Shown here: piece by piece, positions 1 to 9,103 of the stretch
Layout of the letters: each line of letters starts with the position of its first letter
Numbering within the stretch: position 1 is the first letter of the stretch
Assembly: GCA_035523875.1 (NCBI GenBank)
Contig: DATKPY010000051.1
Coordinates: 186,001-250,000, forward strand
DNA length: 64,000 nucleotides
Direction of reading: 5' to 3'
Source: JASHUC01 sp035523875
GTDB lineage: Bacteria > Pseudomonadota > Gammaproteobacteria > Steroidobacterales > Steroidobacteraceae
The notes under the pieces: generated by a model
What the model saw: the letters and a program-made list of their open reading frames with translations, nothing else
What the model was told of the DNA's origin: nothing
Database searches by the model: none
Program-made: the position numbers and the translations under genes

Positions 1-7
1 AGCGGGC

Positions 8-274
8 ATGAGCGGCGCGGATCCGAGCCTGGAGGCCGAGCGGATCTACCAGATGATCGAGGTCGCGCTCGTGGAGCTGTTCCAGCTCGACCCGGCGCGC
101 ATCACCCCGGACGCGCGGCTGGCCGATGATCTCGAGATCGACAGCATCGACGCCGTGGATCTCGTGGATCGGATCCGGCGCGCGACCGGACGCAAGATCG
201 GCGCCGAGGAATTCAGATCCGTGCGCACTGTCTCCGACCTGGCGCATGCGGTCGAGCGCCTCGTCCGCAGCTGA
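8..274 (+). CDS. Acyl carrier protein, aryl polyene type (ApeE/ApeF/XanC-like)
   Basis: This 88-aa protein is a four-helix acyl carrier protein. The phosphopantetheine attachment site is Ser46 within EIDSIDAVDL, the DSx motif that opens helix II. It would carry the growing aryl polyene chain as a thioester in the cytoplasm. It is the first complete gene of a pigment operon whose upstream part lies outside the window; the ATG sits in an ATGA context, so an upstream gene may end at base 11. A second ACP gene lies at 7.6 kb, and two ACPs are usual in such loci. The general role is firm; which of the two ACPs takes the starter unit cannot be told from sequence. Confidence 0.93.
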   Translation: MSGADPSLEAERIYQMIEVALVELFQLDPARITPDARLADDLEIDSIDAVDLVDRIRRATGRKIGAEEFRSVRTVSDLAHAVERLVRS

Positions 275-1040
275 CGCGGGGGAGCTGCGGCCGCCCAACG
301 CCGCCGCCTTCGCGCCCTGCGCCATCATTCCGGTGTACAACCACGAGCGCGCCGTCGGCCGCGTTCTCGCGGGGGTCCGTGCCGCGGAGCTGCCCTGCTT
401 CCTGGTCGACGACGGCTCCTCGCCACGGTGCGCCGCCGAGCTCGAGCGGCTCGCGAGGGCGGTGCCCGGGACCGAGCTGCTGCGCCTTGCGCGGAACGGC
501 GGCAAGGGCGGCGCGGTCATCGTGGGGTTCACCAAGGCCGCCGAGCGCGGTTTCACCCATGCGCTGCAGATCGACGCCGACGGGCAGCATTGTCTCACCG
601 ACATCCCGCGCTTCGTCGCCGCCGCCCGAGCGGCGCCGGCCGCGCTCGTCTGCGGCCGCCCCCTGTTCGATGCCTCCATGCCGGCGGTACGCCGCTACGG
701 CCGCTATCTCACTCACGGGCTCGTGTGGCTGCAGACGCTTTCGTTCGCGATCCCGGATTCGCTCTGCGGCTTTCGCGTCTACCCGCTCGGCGCGGTGATG
801 CAGCTGCTCGCGAGCGAGCACGTCGGCGCGCGGATGGAGTTCGACGTCGAGATCATAGTCCGGCTTTACCGGCGCGGCGTGCCGCTTGAATGGCTCGATA
901 CCCGCGTCACCTACCCGCTCGACGGCGTATCGCACTTCCGTCTGTTGCGCGACAACGCGAGAATGGTCGCGCTGCAGCTGCGACTGGGCGCGGGCCTGGT
1001 CCGACGGCTTCCAGCGCTCCTCAGGCGGAAATGGACATGA
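246..1040 (+). CDS. Family 2 glycosyltransferase of the aryl polyene locus
   Basis: A GT-A fold glycosyltransferase of about 264 aa. Visible motifs are PVYNH at the N-terminal strand, VDDGS, and the metal-binding DADGQH (DXD), followed by CGFRVYPL in the acceptor half. No clear membrane segments are present. Such genes are constant members of aryl polyene and xanthomonadin loci, where they are thought to attach a sugar to the polyene or its lipid anchor. The chosen ATG at 246 overlaps the ACP gene by 29 bases; the frame is open further upstream, but that part is only the ACP gene read in another frame. The exact start is uncertain. The downstream acyltransferase overlaps by four bases, so translation is probably coupled. 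Confidence 0.88.
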   Translation: MRSSASSAADAGELRPPNAAAFAPCAIIPVYNHERAVGRVLAGVRAAELPCFLVDDGSSPRCAAELERLARAVPGTELLRLARNGGKGGAVIVGFTKAAERGFTHALQIDADGQHCLTDIPRFVAAARAAPAALVCGRPLFDASMPAVRRYGRYLTHGLVWLQTLSFAIPDSLCGFRVYPLGAVMQLLASEHVGARMEFDVEIIVRLYRRGVPLEWLDTRVTYPLDGVSHFRLLRDNARMVALQLRLGAGLVRRLPALLRRKWT

Positions 1041-1978
1041 GCAGCGGCGGCACCGTCATCCAGTCGAGCTGGGCTAGCACCCGCGAGCGCGGCACGCTCC
1101 TCATGATGCGGCTCATGGTACTCGGGCTCAAAGTGCTGTCGCGCCCGCTCACCGCTCCGATCGTGCATGCCGCGACGCTCTACTTTTTCCTGTTCGGGCG
1201 CGGGGCGCGCGAGGTCTCGCGCGACTACCTGCGCCGCATCGTCCGGGAGGTCCCAGCCTGCGGGTTGCGCCCCGACTGGGTGTGCTCTTACCGCCATTTC
1301 GTCGCCTTCGCTCACGCGATCCTCGACAAGCTCGACGCGTGGTCGGGCCGGCTCGACCTCAACGAAGTGGTGTTCGAGGACGGGGGGTCGCTGCGCGCGG
1401 GCACCACCTCCGAGCGGGGGGTGCTCGTGATCGGCTCCCATCTCGGGAACATGGAGGTGTGCCGCGCGCTTGCGCACCTGCACCGGCGGGTGCGCCTCAA
1501 CGTGCTCGTCCACACGCGCCATGCGCGCTACTTCACACGTGTGCTCGCGATGGCGGGGGCCTCGCAGGTCGAGCTCCTGCAGGTGACGGAGTTCGGAGCG
1601 GCCACCGCGCTCATGCTCAAGGAGCGGGTCGAGCGGGGCGAGTGGGTGGTGATCGCCGGAGATCGAGTGCCGGTGCACGGCGGACGCACGGTCGACGTGC
1701 GCTTCCTGGGCGGCGCCGCGCCACTGCCCGTCGGACCGTACGTGCTCGCGGCGCTCCTCGGCTGTCCGGTGCATCTGATGTTCTGTCTGCGCCGCGCGGG
1801 CCGCATCCACGTCTTCTTCGAGCGCTTCGCCGAGCGCATCGTCTGGGAGCGCTCCGACCGCGGCTCCGTGCTCGCCCGCGAGGCGCAGCGCTTCGCCGAC
1901 CGGCTCGCGCACTACGTACGGCTCGAGCCGCTGCAGTGGTTCAACTTCTACCCCTTCTGGCGCACCGATGTCGAGTGA
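1037..1978 (+). CDS. LpxL/HtrB-type acyltransferase (aryl polyene lipidation)
   Basis: A protein of about 313 aa of the lipid A acyltransferase family (PF03279). The catalytic HX4E motif is visible as HLGNME around residue 138, followed by the GDR motif in IAGDRVPV. A hydrophobic N-terminal stretch (about residues 20-55) could anchor it to the inner membrane. In aryl polyene loci this enzyme is proposed to move the finished polyene from ACP onto a glycolipid or glycerol carrier; that role is inferred from context. ATG 1037 was chosen over ATG 1031 because AGGCGG at 1023-1028 is then correctly spaced and the start forms an ATGA overlap with the glycosyltransferase stop. Confidence 0.88.
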   Translation: MSSGGTVIQSSWASTRERGTLLMMRLMVLGLKVLSRPLTAPIVHAATLYFFLFGRGAREVSRDYLRRIVREVPACGLRPDWVCSYRHFVAFAHAILDKLDAWSGRLDLNEVVFEDGGSLRAGTTSERGVLVIGSHLGNMEVCRALAHLHRRVRLNVLVHTRHARYFTRVLAMAGASQVELLQVTEFGAATALMLKERVERGEWVVIAGDRVPVHGGRTVDVRFLGGAAPLPVGPYVLAALLGCPVHLMFCLRRAGRIHVFFERFAERIVWERSDRGSVLAREAQRFADRLAHYVRLEPLQWFNFYPFWRTDVE

Positions 1979-3221
1979 GCGACGCGAGATCGTGGTGATC
2001 GGCGCTGGACCCGCGGGCGCGATCGCCGCGGCGCTCCTCAGGCGTCGCGGGCGCGACGTGCTGGTGCTCGAGCGGCAGCGTTTCCCGCGCTTCTCGATCG
2101 GAGAGAGTCTGCTCGTGCATTGCCTCGACTTCTTGGCCGAGGCAGGCATGCTCGATGCCGTGGATGCGGCCGGCTTCCAATACAAGAACGGCGCCGCGTT
2201 CGCGCGCGGAGAGCAATACGGGGAGTTCGACTTCGCCGAAGCGCTCACTCCGGGCCGCGCATCGACCTTCCAGGTCGAGCGCGCCCGGTTCGACCAGCTG
2301 CTTGCCGACGAGGCAGTCCGCCAGGGCGTCGAGATCCGCTACGAGACCGAGATCGTGGCCGCCGAGTGCGGCCGCGGCGGTGCCGGGGTCGCGGCGTGCG
2401 CGGCGGACGGCGCTCACCGCGACATCCGCGCGGACTTCCTCCTCGATGCCAGCGGCTTCGGGCGCACTCTGCCGCGGCTTCTCCATCTCGAGCGCCCGTC
2501 GGACTTCCCCGTCCGGCACGCGCTCTACACCCATCTCGCCGATCGCCTGCCGGAATGCGCCTTCGACCGCAGCAAGATTCTGATCGCCGTTCATCCGCAA
2601 CGCTGCGACATCTGGTACTGGGTCATCCCGTTCGCGAATGGCCGCTGCTCGATCGGCGTGGTCGGCGCGCGCGCGGTCTTGGCCGGCGCGGCCGGCGCGG
2701 CGGCAGAGCGACTGCGGGGTCTCGTTGCCGAGGAGCCGTGGCTCCGTCGGCTCACGGCCGAGGCCGAGTGGGACACGCCGGTTCGGGAGACCGCGGGCTA
2801 TTCCGCCAACGTGACCGCGATGCACGGCCCGCGGTTTGCGCTGCTCGGCAACGCGGCGGAATTTCTCGATCCGGTGTTCTCCTCCGGCGTGACGATCGCA
2901 ATGCGCTCGGCGAGCATGGCGGCATCCGCCGTCGACCGGGAGCTCCTCGGGGGCAGCGTCGACTGGGATCGCGAGTTCGAGCGCCCGCTCCGGGTCGGCA
3001 TCGACTGCTTCAGGGCATTCGTCGATGCGTGGTACGGCGGGCAGCTGCAGGAGATCTTCTTCGGTCGCGCGCAGAGCCCGGACATTCGCCGCATGATCTG
3101 CTCGGTGCTCGCCGGCTTCGCGTGGGACGACCGCAATCCATTCGTGGCCGAGCCGCGGCGCAGGCTCGACGTTCTGGCGCGCTACTGCGCCATGCAGGCC
3201 GCGCAGGCGCGGCAGTCGTGA
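1968..3221 (+). CDS. FAD-dependent halogenase-like oxidoreductase 1
   Basis: A 417-aa flavoprotein. The dinucleotide-binding motif VIGAGPAGAIAA is at residues 10-21, RFSIGESLL at 41-49, a K-x-GAAF segment with Lys73, and the sequence WYWVIP at 216-221, which fits the WxWxIP motif of flavin-dependent halogenases. Lys73 lies where the catalytic lysine of tryptophan halogenases is found, though related FAD hydroxylases also carry a similar lysine. Xanthomonadins are brominated aryl polyenes, so halogenation or hydroxylation of the aryl head or chain is the likely job. The gene overlaps both neighbours, which argues for one transcript. A second, longer paralogue is at 9.9 kb. Substrate and reaction are not determined by sequence. 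Confidence 0.82.
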   Translation: MSSERREIVVIGAGPAGAIAAALLRRRGRDVLVLERQRFPRFSIGESLLVHCLDFLAEAGMLDAVDAAGFQYKNGAAFARGEQYGEFDFAEALTPGRASTFQVERARFDQLLADEAVRQGVEIRYETEIVAAECGRGGAGVAACAADGAHRDIRADFLLDASGFGRTLPRLLHLERPSDFPVRHALYTHLADRLPECAFDRSKILIAVHPQRCDIWYWVIPFANGRCSIGVVGARAVLAGAAGAAAERLRGLVAEEPWLRRLTAEAEWDTPVRETAGYSANVTAMHGPRFALLGNAAEFLDPVFSSGVTIAMRSASMAASAVDRELLGGSVDWDREFERPLRVGIDCFRAFVDAWYGGQLQEIFFGRAQSPDIRRMICSVLAGFAWDDRNPFVAEPRRRLDVLARYCAMQAAQARQS

Positions 3222-3946
3222 CCGCTCGGGTGGTGCTCGTGACCGGCTCGAGCCGCGGAATCGGCCGCGCGATCGCGCTGCGGCTCGCGCGCGAGGGTTA
3301 CGATCTCGTTCTGCACTGCCGCGAGCGTCGCGCGCTCTGCGACCAGGTCGCTGCGGAGGTGCGCGGGCTCGGGCGCGCCGCGCGCGTGCTGCAGTTCGAC
3401 GTGACCGACCGGGCATTGTGCGCGGCGACGCTCGAGTCGGATCTCGAGCGCCACGGTGCCTATTACGGAATCGTGTGCAACGCGGGCCTCGCGCGGGATG
3501 CGGCATTTCCCGCGATGAGCGGGGAGTCCTGGGATGCAGTCATCCGTGGGAATCTCGATGCCTTCTACAACGTGGTGCAGCCGCTCGTGATGCCGATGGT
3601 CAGGCGCCGCGCTCCCGGGCGGATCGTCACGCTGTCCTCGGTCTCCGGGATGATCGGCAACCGCGGCCAAGTGAACTACAGCGCCGCCAAGGCCGGACTG
3701 ATCGGGGCCACCAAGGCGCTCGCGGCGGAGCTCGCAAAGCGGCAAATCACCGTCAACTGCGTCGCGCCGGGACTCATCGAGACCGAGATGGCCCACGATG
3801 CGCCCGCCGCGGAGATCGTGCAGCTGATACCGATGCAGCGGCCCGGCACGGCGGAGGAGGTTGCCGCGGTCGTGAGCTTTCTGCTTTCCCCCGACGCCTC
3901 CTACGTCACGCGGCAGGTCATTGCGGTGAACGGCGGGCTCGTCTGA
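3218..3946 (+). CDS. 3-oxoacyl-ACP reductase, FabG family (ApeQ-like)
   Basis: A 242-aa short-chain dehydrogenase. TGSSRGIG near the N-terminus binds NADP(H), CNAG is at 87-90, and the catalytic Ser141, Tyr154 and Lys158 are in SSVSG and YSAAK. It would reduce the beta-keto group after each condensation in polyene synthesis, before dehydration by the hot-dog dehydratases encoded at 12.1 and 15.5 kb. The GTG start at 3218 overlaps the preceding stop as GTGA and places the Rossmann motif at residue 10, as usual for FabG. The following ketosynthase starts at the last base of its stop codon. A housekeeping fatty-acid role is unlikely in this context. Confidence 0.92.
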   Translation: MTARVVLVTGSSRGIGRAIALRLAREGYDLVLHCRERRALCDQVAAEVRGLGRAARVLQFDVTDRALCAATLESDLERHGAYYGIVCNAGLARDAAFPAMSGESWDAVIRGNLDAFYNVVQPLVMPMVRRRAPGRIVTLSSVSGMIGNRGQVNYSAAKAGLIGATKALAAELAKRQITVNCVAPGLIETEMAHDAPAAEIVQLIPMQRPGTAEEVAAVVSFLLSPDASYVTRQVIAVNGGLV

Positions 3947-5172
3947 TGCACCGCGTCGCGATCACCGGCATGGGCGGACTCACCGCCCTCGGCAGCGAGT
4001 GGACCGAGATCGAGGCGCGACTGCGCCAGGGCGGCAACGCCGTGCGCTACATGGCCGAGTGGGAGCGCTATCCGGATCTCAACACGAAGCTCGCCGCGCC
4101 GCTCGATGGGTTTCAGCCGCCCCCGCACTGGACACGCCGGCAGCTGCGCGGCATGGGCCGCGTTGCGCAGCTCGCGGTGGCGAGCGCCGAGCTCGCGCTG
4201 CGCGATGCGGAGCTCGTCGAGTCGCCGCTGTTGAAAAGCGGCGCTGCCGGGGTCGCCTGTGGCTCCTCGATCGGCAGCATTCCCGACATCCGCGATTTCG
4301 CGCTGATGCTGCTCGAGGGGAGCTCGCCCGGTCTCAACGCGAACTCGTACGTGCGCATGATGCCGCACACGGCTGCCGCGAATATCAGCATCTTCTTCGG
4401 CCTCAAGGGCCGCATCATTCCCACCTCGAGCGCCTGTACCTCGGGAAGCCAGGCGATCGGCTACGCCTACGAGTCGATCAAGCACGGTTCACAGACGGTG
4501 ATGCTCGCCGGGGGCGCGGAGGAGCTCTGTCCCACCCAGGCGATGTCGTTCGATATTCTCTATGCGACCAGCCGCCGCAACCGGGAGCCGCGCGAGACGC
4601 CGCGCCCGTACGACCGGGACCGCGATGGGCTCGTGGTGGGCGAAGGCGCCGCGGTTCTCGTTCTCGAGGAGCTCGAGCACGCGCGCGCGCGCGGGGCACG
4701 CATCCACGCCGAGCTCGTCGGCTTCGCGACCAACGGTGACGGGAGCCACGTCACGCGTCCGCAGGAGAGCACGATGAGCCTGGTCCAGCAGCTCGCGCTC
4801 GAGGATGCGGACCTCTCGGGCGCGGCCGTGGGGTACGTGAACGGCCACGGCACTGGAACCGAGCACGGCGACATCGCGGAGTCGCGCGCGACGGCCGCCG
4901 CGCTCGGCGCACGCGTCCCGATCAGCAGCCAGAAGAGCTATCTCGGGCACACACTCGGTGCCTGCGGCACAATCGAGGCGTGGTTCAGCGTGCGGATGAT
5001 GAACGCCGGCTGGTTCGCCCCGACGCTCAATCTCGAGCACCTCGATCCGCGCTGCGGCGATCTCGACTACATCGTCGGCGAAGGACGCGCGCTCGACGTG
5101 GAGTACGTGATGAGCAATAACTTCGCCTTCGGCGGCGTGAATACCTCGCTCATCTTCCGCCGTCTCGGCTGA
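3946..5172 (+). CDS. Beta-ketoacyl-ACP synthase, FabF-like (aryl polyene ketosynthase 1)
   Basis: A 408-aa condensing enzyme with a complete Cys-His-His active site: Cys164 in SSACTSGS, His301 in NGHGTGT and His335 in YLGHTLGA. The C-terminal NNFAFGG loop is also present. It catalyses decarboxylative Claisen condensation of malonyl-ACP with the acyl chain. The start codon overlaps the ketoreductase stop (TGATG). In characterised aryl polyene systems one ketosynthase pairs with a Cys-less partner as a chain-length-determining heterodimer. Here two active ketosynthases (this and the one at 7.9 kb) could fill that role with the protein at 9.1 kb; which pairs with which is not clear. Confidence 0.92.
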   Translation: MHRVAITGMGGLTALGSEWTEIEARLRQGGNAVRYMAEWERYPDLNTKLAAPLDGFQPPPHWTRRQLRGMGRVAQLAVASAELALRDAELVESPLLKSGAAGVACGSSIGSIPDIRDFALMLLEGSSPGLNANSYVRMMPHTAAANISIFFGLKGRIIPTSSACTSGSQAIGYAYESIKHGSQTVMLAGGAEELCPTQAMSFDILYATSRRNREPRETPRPYDRDRDGLVVGEGAAVLVLEELEHARARGARIHAELVGFATNGDGSHVTRPQESTMSLVQQLALEDADLSGAAVGYVNGHGTGTEHGDIAESRATAAALGARVPISSQKSYLGHTLGACGTIEAWFSVRMMNAGWFAPTLNLEHLDPRCGDLDYIVGEGRALDVEYVMSNNFAFGGVNTSLIFRRLG

Positions 5173-5179
5173 GCGGCGC

Positions 5180-6517
5180 ATGCTCGAGGCGCCCCTCGTC
5201 GATGCGGCGGACCCGAATCGGCGCCTGCTCTGGGTGCGCGGACGCGCAACCACCGTCGCGGAATTCACTGCCGAGGTGGCGGCGGTCGCCGCAGCGCTCC
5301 CGCAGGGCACCTACCTCACGAATCTCTGCGAGCGCCGGGACCACTTCCTGCGCGCCTACTGCGCGGCGGTGGTGCGTGGTCAGACGAACCTCCTGCCGCC
5401 CTCGCACGCACCGCTTGCGATCGAGGAATGCATGGCGGCCCATCCGGGGAGCTATCGCTGTGACGACGCGACCGTAGCGCGCGCGCTCACCGAGCACAAA
5501 GGCCGCGAGCCCCTCACCGTGCAGGCGGTCACGGTGCCGGAAGCGCACGTGGTACAGATCGCCTTCACCTCGGGCAGCACCGGCGCGCCGCGCGCTCACG
5601 TCAAGCGCTGGCGCAATCTTCTCGGCAGCACGCGCTTCAACGCCGAGCGTGTGCGCGCGAGCCTCGCGGCCCGCTATGCCGAAGCACCGCCGGCAATCGT
5701 CGCCACGGTGCCGGCGCAGCACATGTACGGGACCGAGACCTCGGTGCTCCTGCCCCTCCTCTCGCCCATGGCCGTGCACGCGGGGCGGCCGCTCTTTCCA
5801 GCCGACGTGGTGACGGCGCTCTCCGAGGTACCGCCACCGCGCGTGCTGGTGACGACGCCCGTGCACCTGCGCGCGCTCGCGGTCGCGGGCCTCGGGCTGC
5901 CGGAGGTGGCCACGATCGTTTCCGCGACCGCGCCGCTCGAGCGCGAGCTCGCACGCAGCGTCGAGCGAGCCACAGGCGCCACCGTGCTCGAGATGTTCGG
6001 CTCAACCGAGACGTGCGTGATCGCGACGCGGCTCACGGCGCTCGAGGACGCCTGGCGGCTCTACCCGGGGGTCGTGTTGACTCCGTCCGGGGACGGCGCG
6101 ACCGTGCGCGCGCCTTGGTTCGATGTCCCGACGACGCTTCAGGACGTGATTGAGCTCGTGCCTCCCGATGGCTTCGTCGTGCGCGGCCGCCACCTCGACA
6201 TGATCGAGGTGGCCGGCAAGCGCGCCTCGCTCGCCGATCTCACGCGACGAATTCTCGACATCCCAGGCGTGCGCGATGCGGTCGTGTTCCAGGCACAAGC
6301 TCCCGACGCTGGCGCGGTGCGGCGCGTCACTGCGCTCGTCGTCGCGCCGGGGCTCGCACCCCCCGCGATCGCGGCGCAGTTGAGCCGCAGCATCGATCCG
6401 GCATTCATACCGCGACCGCTGCTCGTCGTTCCCGCGCTGCCGCGCAACGAGCTCGGCAAGCTCTCCCTCGAGGCGCTGCACGCGCTCGCGGCGAGCCAAC
6501 TCAGCTCTTCGGCCTGA
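5180..6517 (+). CDS. Aryl-AMP ligase loading the starter unit (ApeH/XanA2-like)
   Basis: A 445-aa adenylate-forming enzyme, shorter than stand-alone acyl-CoA synthetases (about 500-550 aa). Core motifs are FTSGSTGAPRAHVKRW (P-loop, about residues 129-144), EMFGSTET (A5), GRHLDMIEVAGKR (hinge) and the C-terminal catalytic lysine in RNELGKLSLEAL. The likely reaction is activation of 3- or 4-hydroxybenzoate with ATP and transfer to the phosphopantetheine arm of an ACP, in agreement with the chorismatase encoded immediately downstream on the other strand. The gene is seven bases after the ketosynthase stop and overlaps the end of the convergent chorismatase gene by 17 bases. Confidence 0.88.
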   Translation: MLEAPLVDAADPNRRLLWVRGRATTVAEFTAEVAAVAAALPQGTYLTNLCERRDHFLRAYCAAVVRGQTNLLPPSHAPLAIEECMAAHPGSYRCDDATVARALTEHKGREPLTVQAVTVPEAHVVQIAFTSGSTGAPRAHVKRWRNLLGSTRFNAERVRASLAARYAEAPPAIVATVPAQHMYGTETSVLLPLLSPMAVHAGRPLFPADVVTALSEVPPPRVLVTTPVHLRALAVAGLGLPEVATIVSATAPLERELARSVERATGATVLEMFGSTETCVIATRLTALEDAWRLYPGVVLTPSGDGATVRAPWFDVPTTLQDVIELVPPDGFVVRGRHLDMIEVAGKRASLADLTRRILDIPGVRDAVVFQAQAPDAGAVRRVTALVVAPGLAPPAIAAQLSRSIDPAFIPRPLLVVPALPRNELGKLSLEALHALAASQLSSSA

Positions 6518-7514
6518 TGCCGAAGTGATGCACGCAGTCGATCTCGACGAGAAGCTCGGCGCGGCAGATGTCCGCCTCGAGCATGAGGAACGGAGCGTCG
6601 GGCAGCTGCTCTGCGAGTCGTGCCGCGGCGTCCCCGGCGCTCGCAGCGTCGCGCAGATAGACCTTGAGGAGAGTGCGCGCGTCCGAGCTCGCTCGCGTGC
6701 CGGGGCGCTCGAGGGCCGCGCGCGCGAGCAGGCTCGCGAGGTTGCGCAGGGTCTCATCGATCTGCTCGCCGAGGCGTCCTGGATGGCGCGATGCATGCCC
6801 TGTGATGCTCGCCGTCCCGGAGATGAGCAGCAGCCGGGGCGGAACGAGCATCGCCCGCGAGAAGCTCGGGGCTACCGGTCCATAGCGTCTCGGGTAGCGG
6901 AAGGCGCTCAACTGGCGCGGGTTTTCGAGGGCGGTTCCGGAGCTCGATCCCGCAAGAAAGAGGATCTGCAGCACGGGCGAGCCGTCACGCCGCCCGATCG
7001 CCGTCGCCGCCGGGTAGCGATGCGAGGGGTATGCGGCGAGCCCGGCGGCACGGCCGAGACAGAATTGCTTGTAGCGCTCCGCGTCGTCCGCGCCGGCGTT
7101 GATTCCGTCGAAGTAGTTCCAGATCCTGAGCAGGTGCGGGTGGGAGGAGTTGCGCTGGAAGTGGCGGATGAGCGTGTATGCGGCTTCCGCTGTGCCCGCG
7201 AGGCCAGCGTACTCGCGCTCATCGAGCTCGATGACGCCGGCGAGATACTCCGCGTCCGCGGCAAAGCGAATCGGGCCGGCGCGGCCGAGCTCGACGGGAC
7301 CCACGGCGCGCCAGAGCTCGCAGGCTCCGTCCCCCGCGAGCATCGCGAGCGGCACGCGGACGCGGCGAGGATCGCTGTCCGGGAGCGCCGCAGCACCGAA
7401 CGTGACGGCTGCAAGCGTATCCGGCGGCAGCGGCGCGTGTGGCGCGTGACGCGCGTATTCGATCCGCAGTTCCGCCGCGGCAGTCGGTGCCGCAGCGCGC
7501 TCAGAGGCGATCAC
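6501..7514 (-). CDS. Chorismatase, Hyg5/XanB2 type (hydroxybenzoate synthase)
   Basis: About 337 aa. It resembles the pteridine-dependent-deoxygenase-like chorismatase family: an N-terminal region of little conservation, RIWNYFDGIN in the middle, QILFLAG, then SFSRAM and LLISGTASITGH leading to the YjgF-like C-terminal half, which ends in EADICRAELLVEIDCVHHF. XanB2 and Hyg5 convert chorismate to hydroxybenzoate plus pyruvate; the product serves as the aryl starter for xanthomonadin (family knowledge). Placement between the aryl-AMP ligase and an ACP gene supports the same role here. No Shine-Dalgarno sequence decides the start: GTG 7514 was chosen because it leaves room for divergent signals, but ATG 7553 (350 aa) is possible. 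Confidence 0.83.
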   Translation of the reverse strand: MIASERAAAPTAAAELRIEYARHAPHAPLPPDTLAAVTFGAAALPDSDPRRVRVPLAMLAGDGACELWRAVGPVELGRAGPIRFAADAEYLAGVIELDEREYAGLAGTAEAAYTLIRHFQRNSSHPHLLRIWNYFDGINAGADDAERYKQFCLGRAAGLAAYPSHRYPAATAIGRRDGSPVLQILFLAGSSSGTALENPRQLSAFRYPRRYGPVAPSFSRAMLVPPRLLLISGTASITGHASRHPGRLGEQIDETLRNLASLLARAALERPGTRASSDARTLLKVYLRDAASAGDAAARLAEQLPDAPFLMLEADICRAELLVEIDCVHHFGIRPKS

Positions 7515-7581
7515 CCGCTGTGATACGATGCGCCGCTCCCCGACCCCCACCATCGACGACGAGTCTAGCGCGCCCTCCGAC

Positions 7582-7857
7582 ATGCCTTCCACCCAGTCGC
7601 CCGCAGAGCACGAGCTCGCCCGATTGATCGTCAACGCCGTGAACCTCGAAGCCGTGGCCCCGGAGGACATCGACCCGGAGGCGCCGCTGTTCGGCGCCGG
7701 ACTCGGTCTCGACTCGATCGACGCGCTCGAGATCGCCCTCGAGATCTCCAAGCGATTCGGCGTTCAGATCCGCTCCGACGACGAGGAGAACCGCCGCATC
7801 TTCGCCTCGCTCCGCTCTCTCGCGCGTCACATCGAGGAGCACCGCCGGCGCGGCTGA
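7582..7857 (+). CDS. Acyl carrier protein 2, aryl polyene type
   Basis: A 91-aa acyl carrier protein with the phosphopantetheine serine at residue 45 in GLDSIDALE, preceded by a typical ACP helix I and loop (FGAGLG). The acidic helix following the serine (ALEIALEISKRFG) is the usual partner-recognition surface. It lies directly before the second ketosynthase gene and divergent from the chorismatase gene. An upstream in-frame ATG at 7528 would give 109 aa with a low-complexity serine/proline-rich extension; 7582 fits the usual ACP length better. Neither has a convincing ribosome-binding site. Confidence 0.9.
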   Translation: MPSTQSPAEHELARLIVNAVNLEAVAPEDIDPEAPLFGAGLGLDSIDALEIALEISKRFGVQIRSDDEENRRIFASLRSLARHIEEHRRRG

Positions 7858-7901
7858 GCGCGCTTGCCGGAACCGAGGGCTCGGCTCGACGGGAATCGCC
7901 G

Positions 7902-9089
7902 ATGCGCGTGTCGCCGCTCACCATCACCTCTTACACGGCGACGTGCGCGGCCGGAGCGGGCCGCGAGCCGCTCGCGCGCGCTCTCGCCTCCAGGCGCGGA
8001 GGCCTCACGCCCTGCGATTTCTCGGCAACGCCGCTCGGCACCTGGATCGGCCGCGTGCCGGAGATCGAGCGGGCGGCGCTCCCGGGCGATCTCGCTGCGT
8101 GGGACTGTCGCAACAATCGCCTGGCGTGGTACGGCGCAGGGCGCGACGGCTTCACCGAGCGCGTCGCGGCCGCCCGCAGGCGCTACGGCGCAGCGCGCAT
8201 CGCGCTCGTGATCGGCACCGCCACCTCCAGCGTCGGGGCGACCGAGGAGGGGTACGCGCGTCTACTGGAGGACGGCCAGTACCCCCCGGAGCTGCGCCGA
8301 CCCATCATCCATGCGCCGCACTCCCTGACCGACTTTCTGCGCAATGCACTGCGTCTCGATGGGCTCTCCATGACGATCGCCACCGCCTGCTCCTCCAGCG
8401 CGAAGGTTTTCGCCCATGCCGAGCGGCTCGTGCGGCTCGGGCTGGCGGATGCGGCCGTCGTCGGCGGGACCGATTCGCTCTGCGGAAGCGTGCTCTTCGG
8501 CTTCCACTCCCTGGGGCTCCTCTCGCCCGAGCCTTGCCGCCCGTTCGATCGCGACCGACGCGGAATCAGTCTCGGGGAGGCCGCGGGCTTCGCGCTCCTC
8601 GAGCCGCAGGGGGAAGGCCCCCTGCTTCTCGGCTACGGCGAGTCGAGCGACGCGCATCACATGTCCGCACCGCACCCCGAAGGGCGCGGGGCACGACTCG
8701 CCATCCTCGAGGCGCTCGCGAGTGCCGGGGTGAGCGCGGAGGAAGTCGATTACATCAACCTGCATGGCACGGCGAGCCGGAAAAATGATGAGATCGAGGC
8801 TCAGGTCGTGGCGGAGCTCTTCCCGCGGCGCACCTTCGCGAGCTCCACGAAGGGCTGGACCGGGCACGCACTCGGCACGGCCGGCATCCTGGAGGCGGTC
8901 ATCACGCTGCTCGCGCTCGAGCGCGGGCTCGCGCCCGGCACGCTCAACACCGAGTCCGTCGACTGCGCGTGCGGTCCCCAGATCCGGCTCAAGAACGAGC
9001 CGCGCGCGATTCGCATCGCTACGAGCCACTCCTTCGGATTCGGCGGCAGCAACTGCGTGCTCGTCTTCGGGCGCGAGCGCCTGAGCTGA
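7902..9089 (+). CDS. Beta-ketoacyl-ACP synthase (aryl polyene ketosynthase 2)
   Basis: A 395-aa thiolase-fold condensing enzyme with a full catalytic triad: Cys163 in TACSSSAK, His288 in NLHGTAS and His322 in WTGHALGT. The C-terminal SHSFGFGGSN loop is intact. In aryl polyene loci of this layout, an ACP gene is followed by a ketosynthase and then by a short ketosynthase-like gene without active-site Cys, and the latter two are believed to form a heterodimer. That order is exactly kept here (7.58, 7.90 and 9.10 kb), so this is the best candidate for the elongating subunit. The spacing of about 14 bp to the next gene suggests one transcript. Confidence 0.91.
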   Translation: MRVSPLTITSYTATCAAGAGREPLARALASRRGGLTPCDFSATPLGTWIGRVPEIERAALPGDLAAWDCRNNRLAWYGAGRDGFTERVAAARRRYGAARIALVIGTATSSVGATEEGYARLLEDGQYPPELRRPIIHAPHSLTDFLRNALRLDGLSMTIATACSSSAKVFAHAERLVRLGLADAAVVGGTDSLCGSVLFGFHSLGLLSPEPCRPFDRDRRGISLGEAAGFALLEPQGEGPLLLGYGESSDAHHMSAPHPEGRGARLAILEALASAGVSAEEVDYINLHGTASRKNDEIEAQVVAELFPRRTFASSTKGWTGHALGTAGILEAVITLLALERGLAPGTLNTESVDCACGPQIRLKNEPRAIRIATSHSFGFGGSNCVLVFGRERLS

Positions 9090-9103
9090 GAGGGCCCGAC
9101 GGC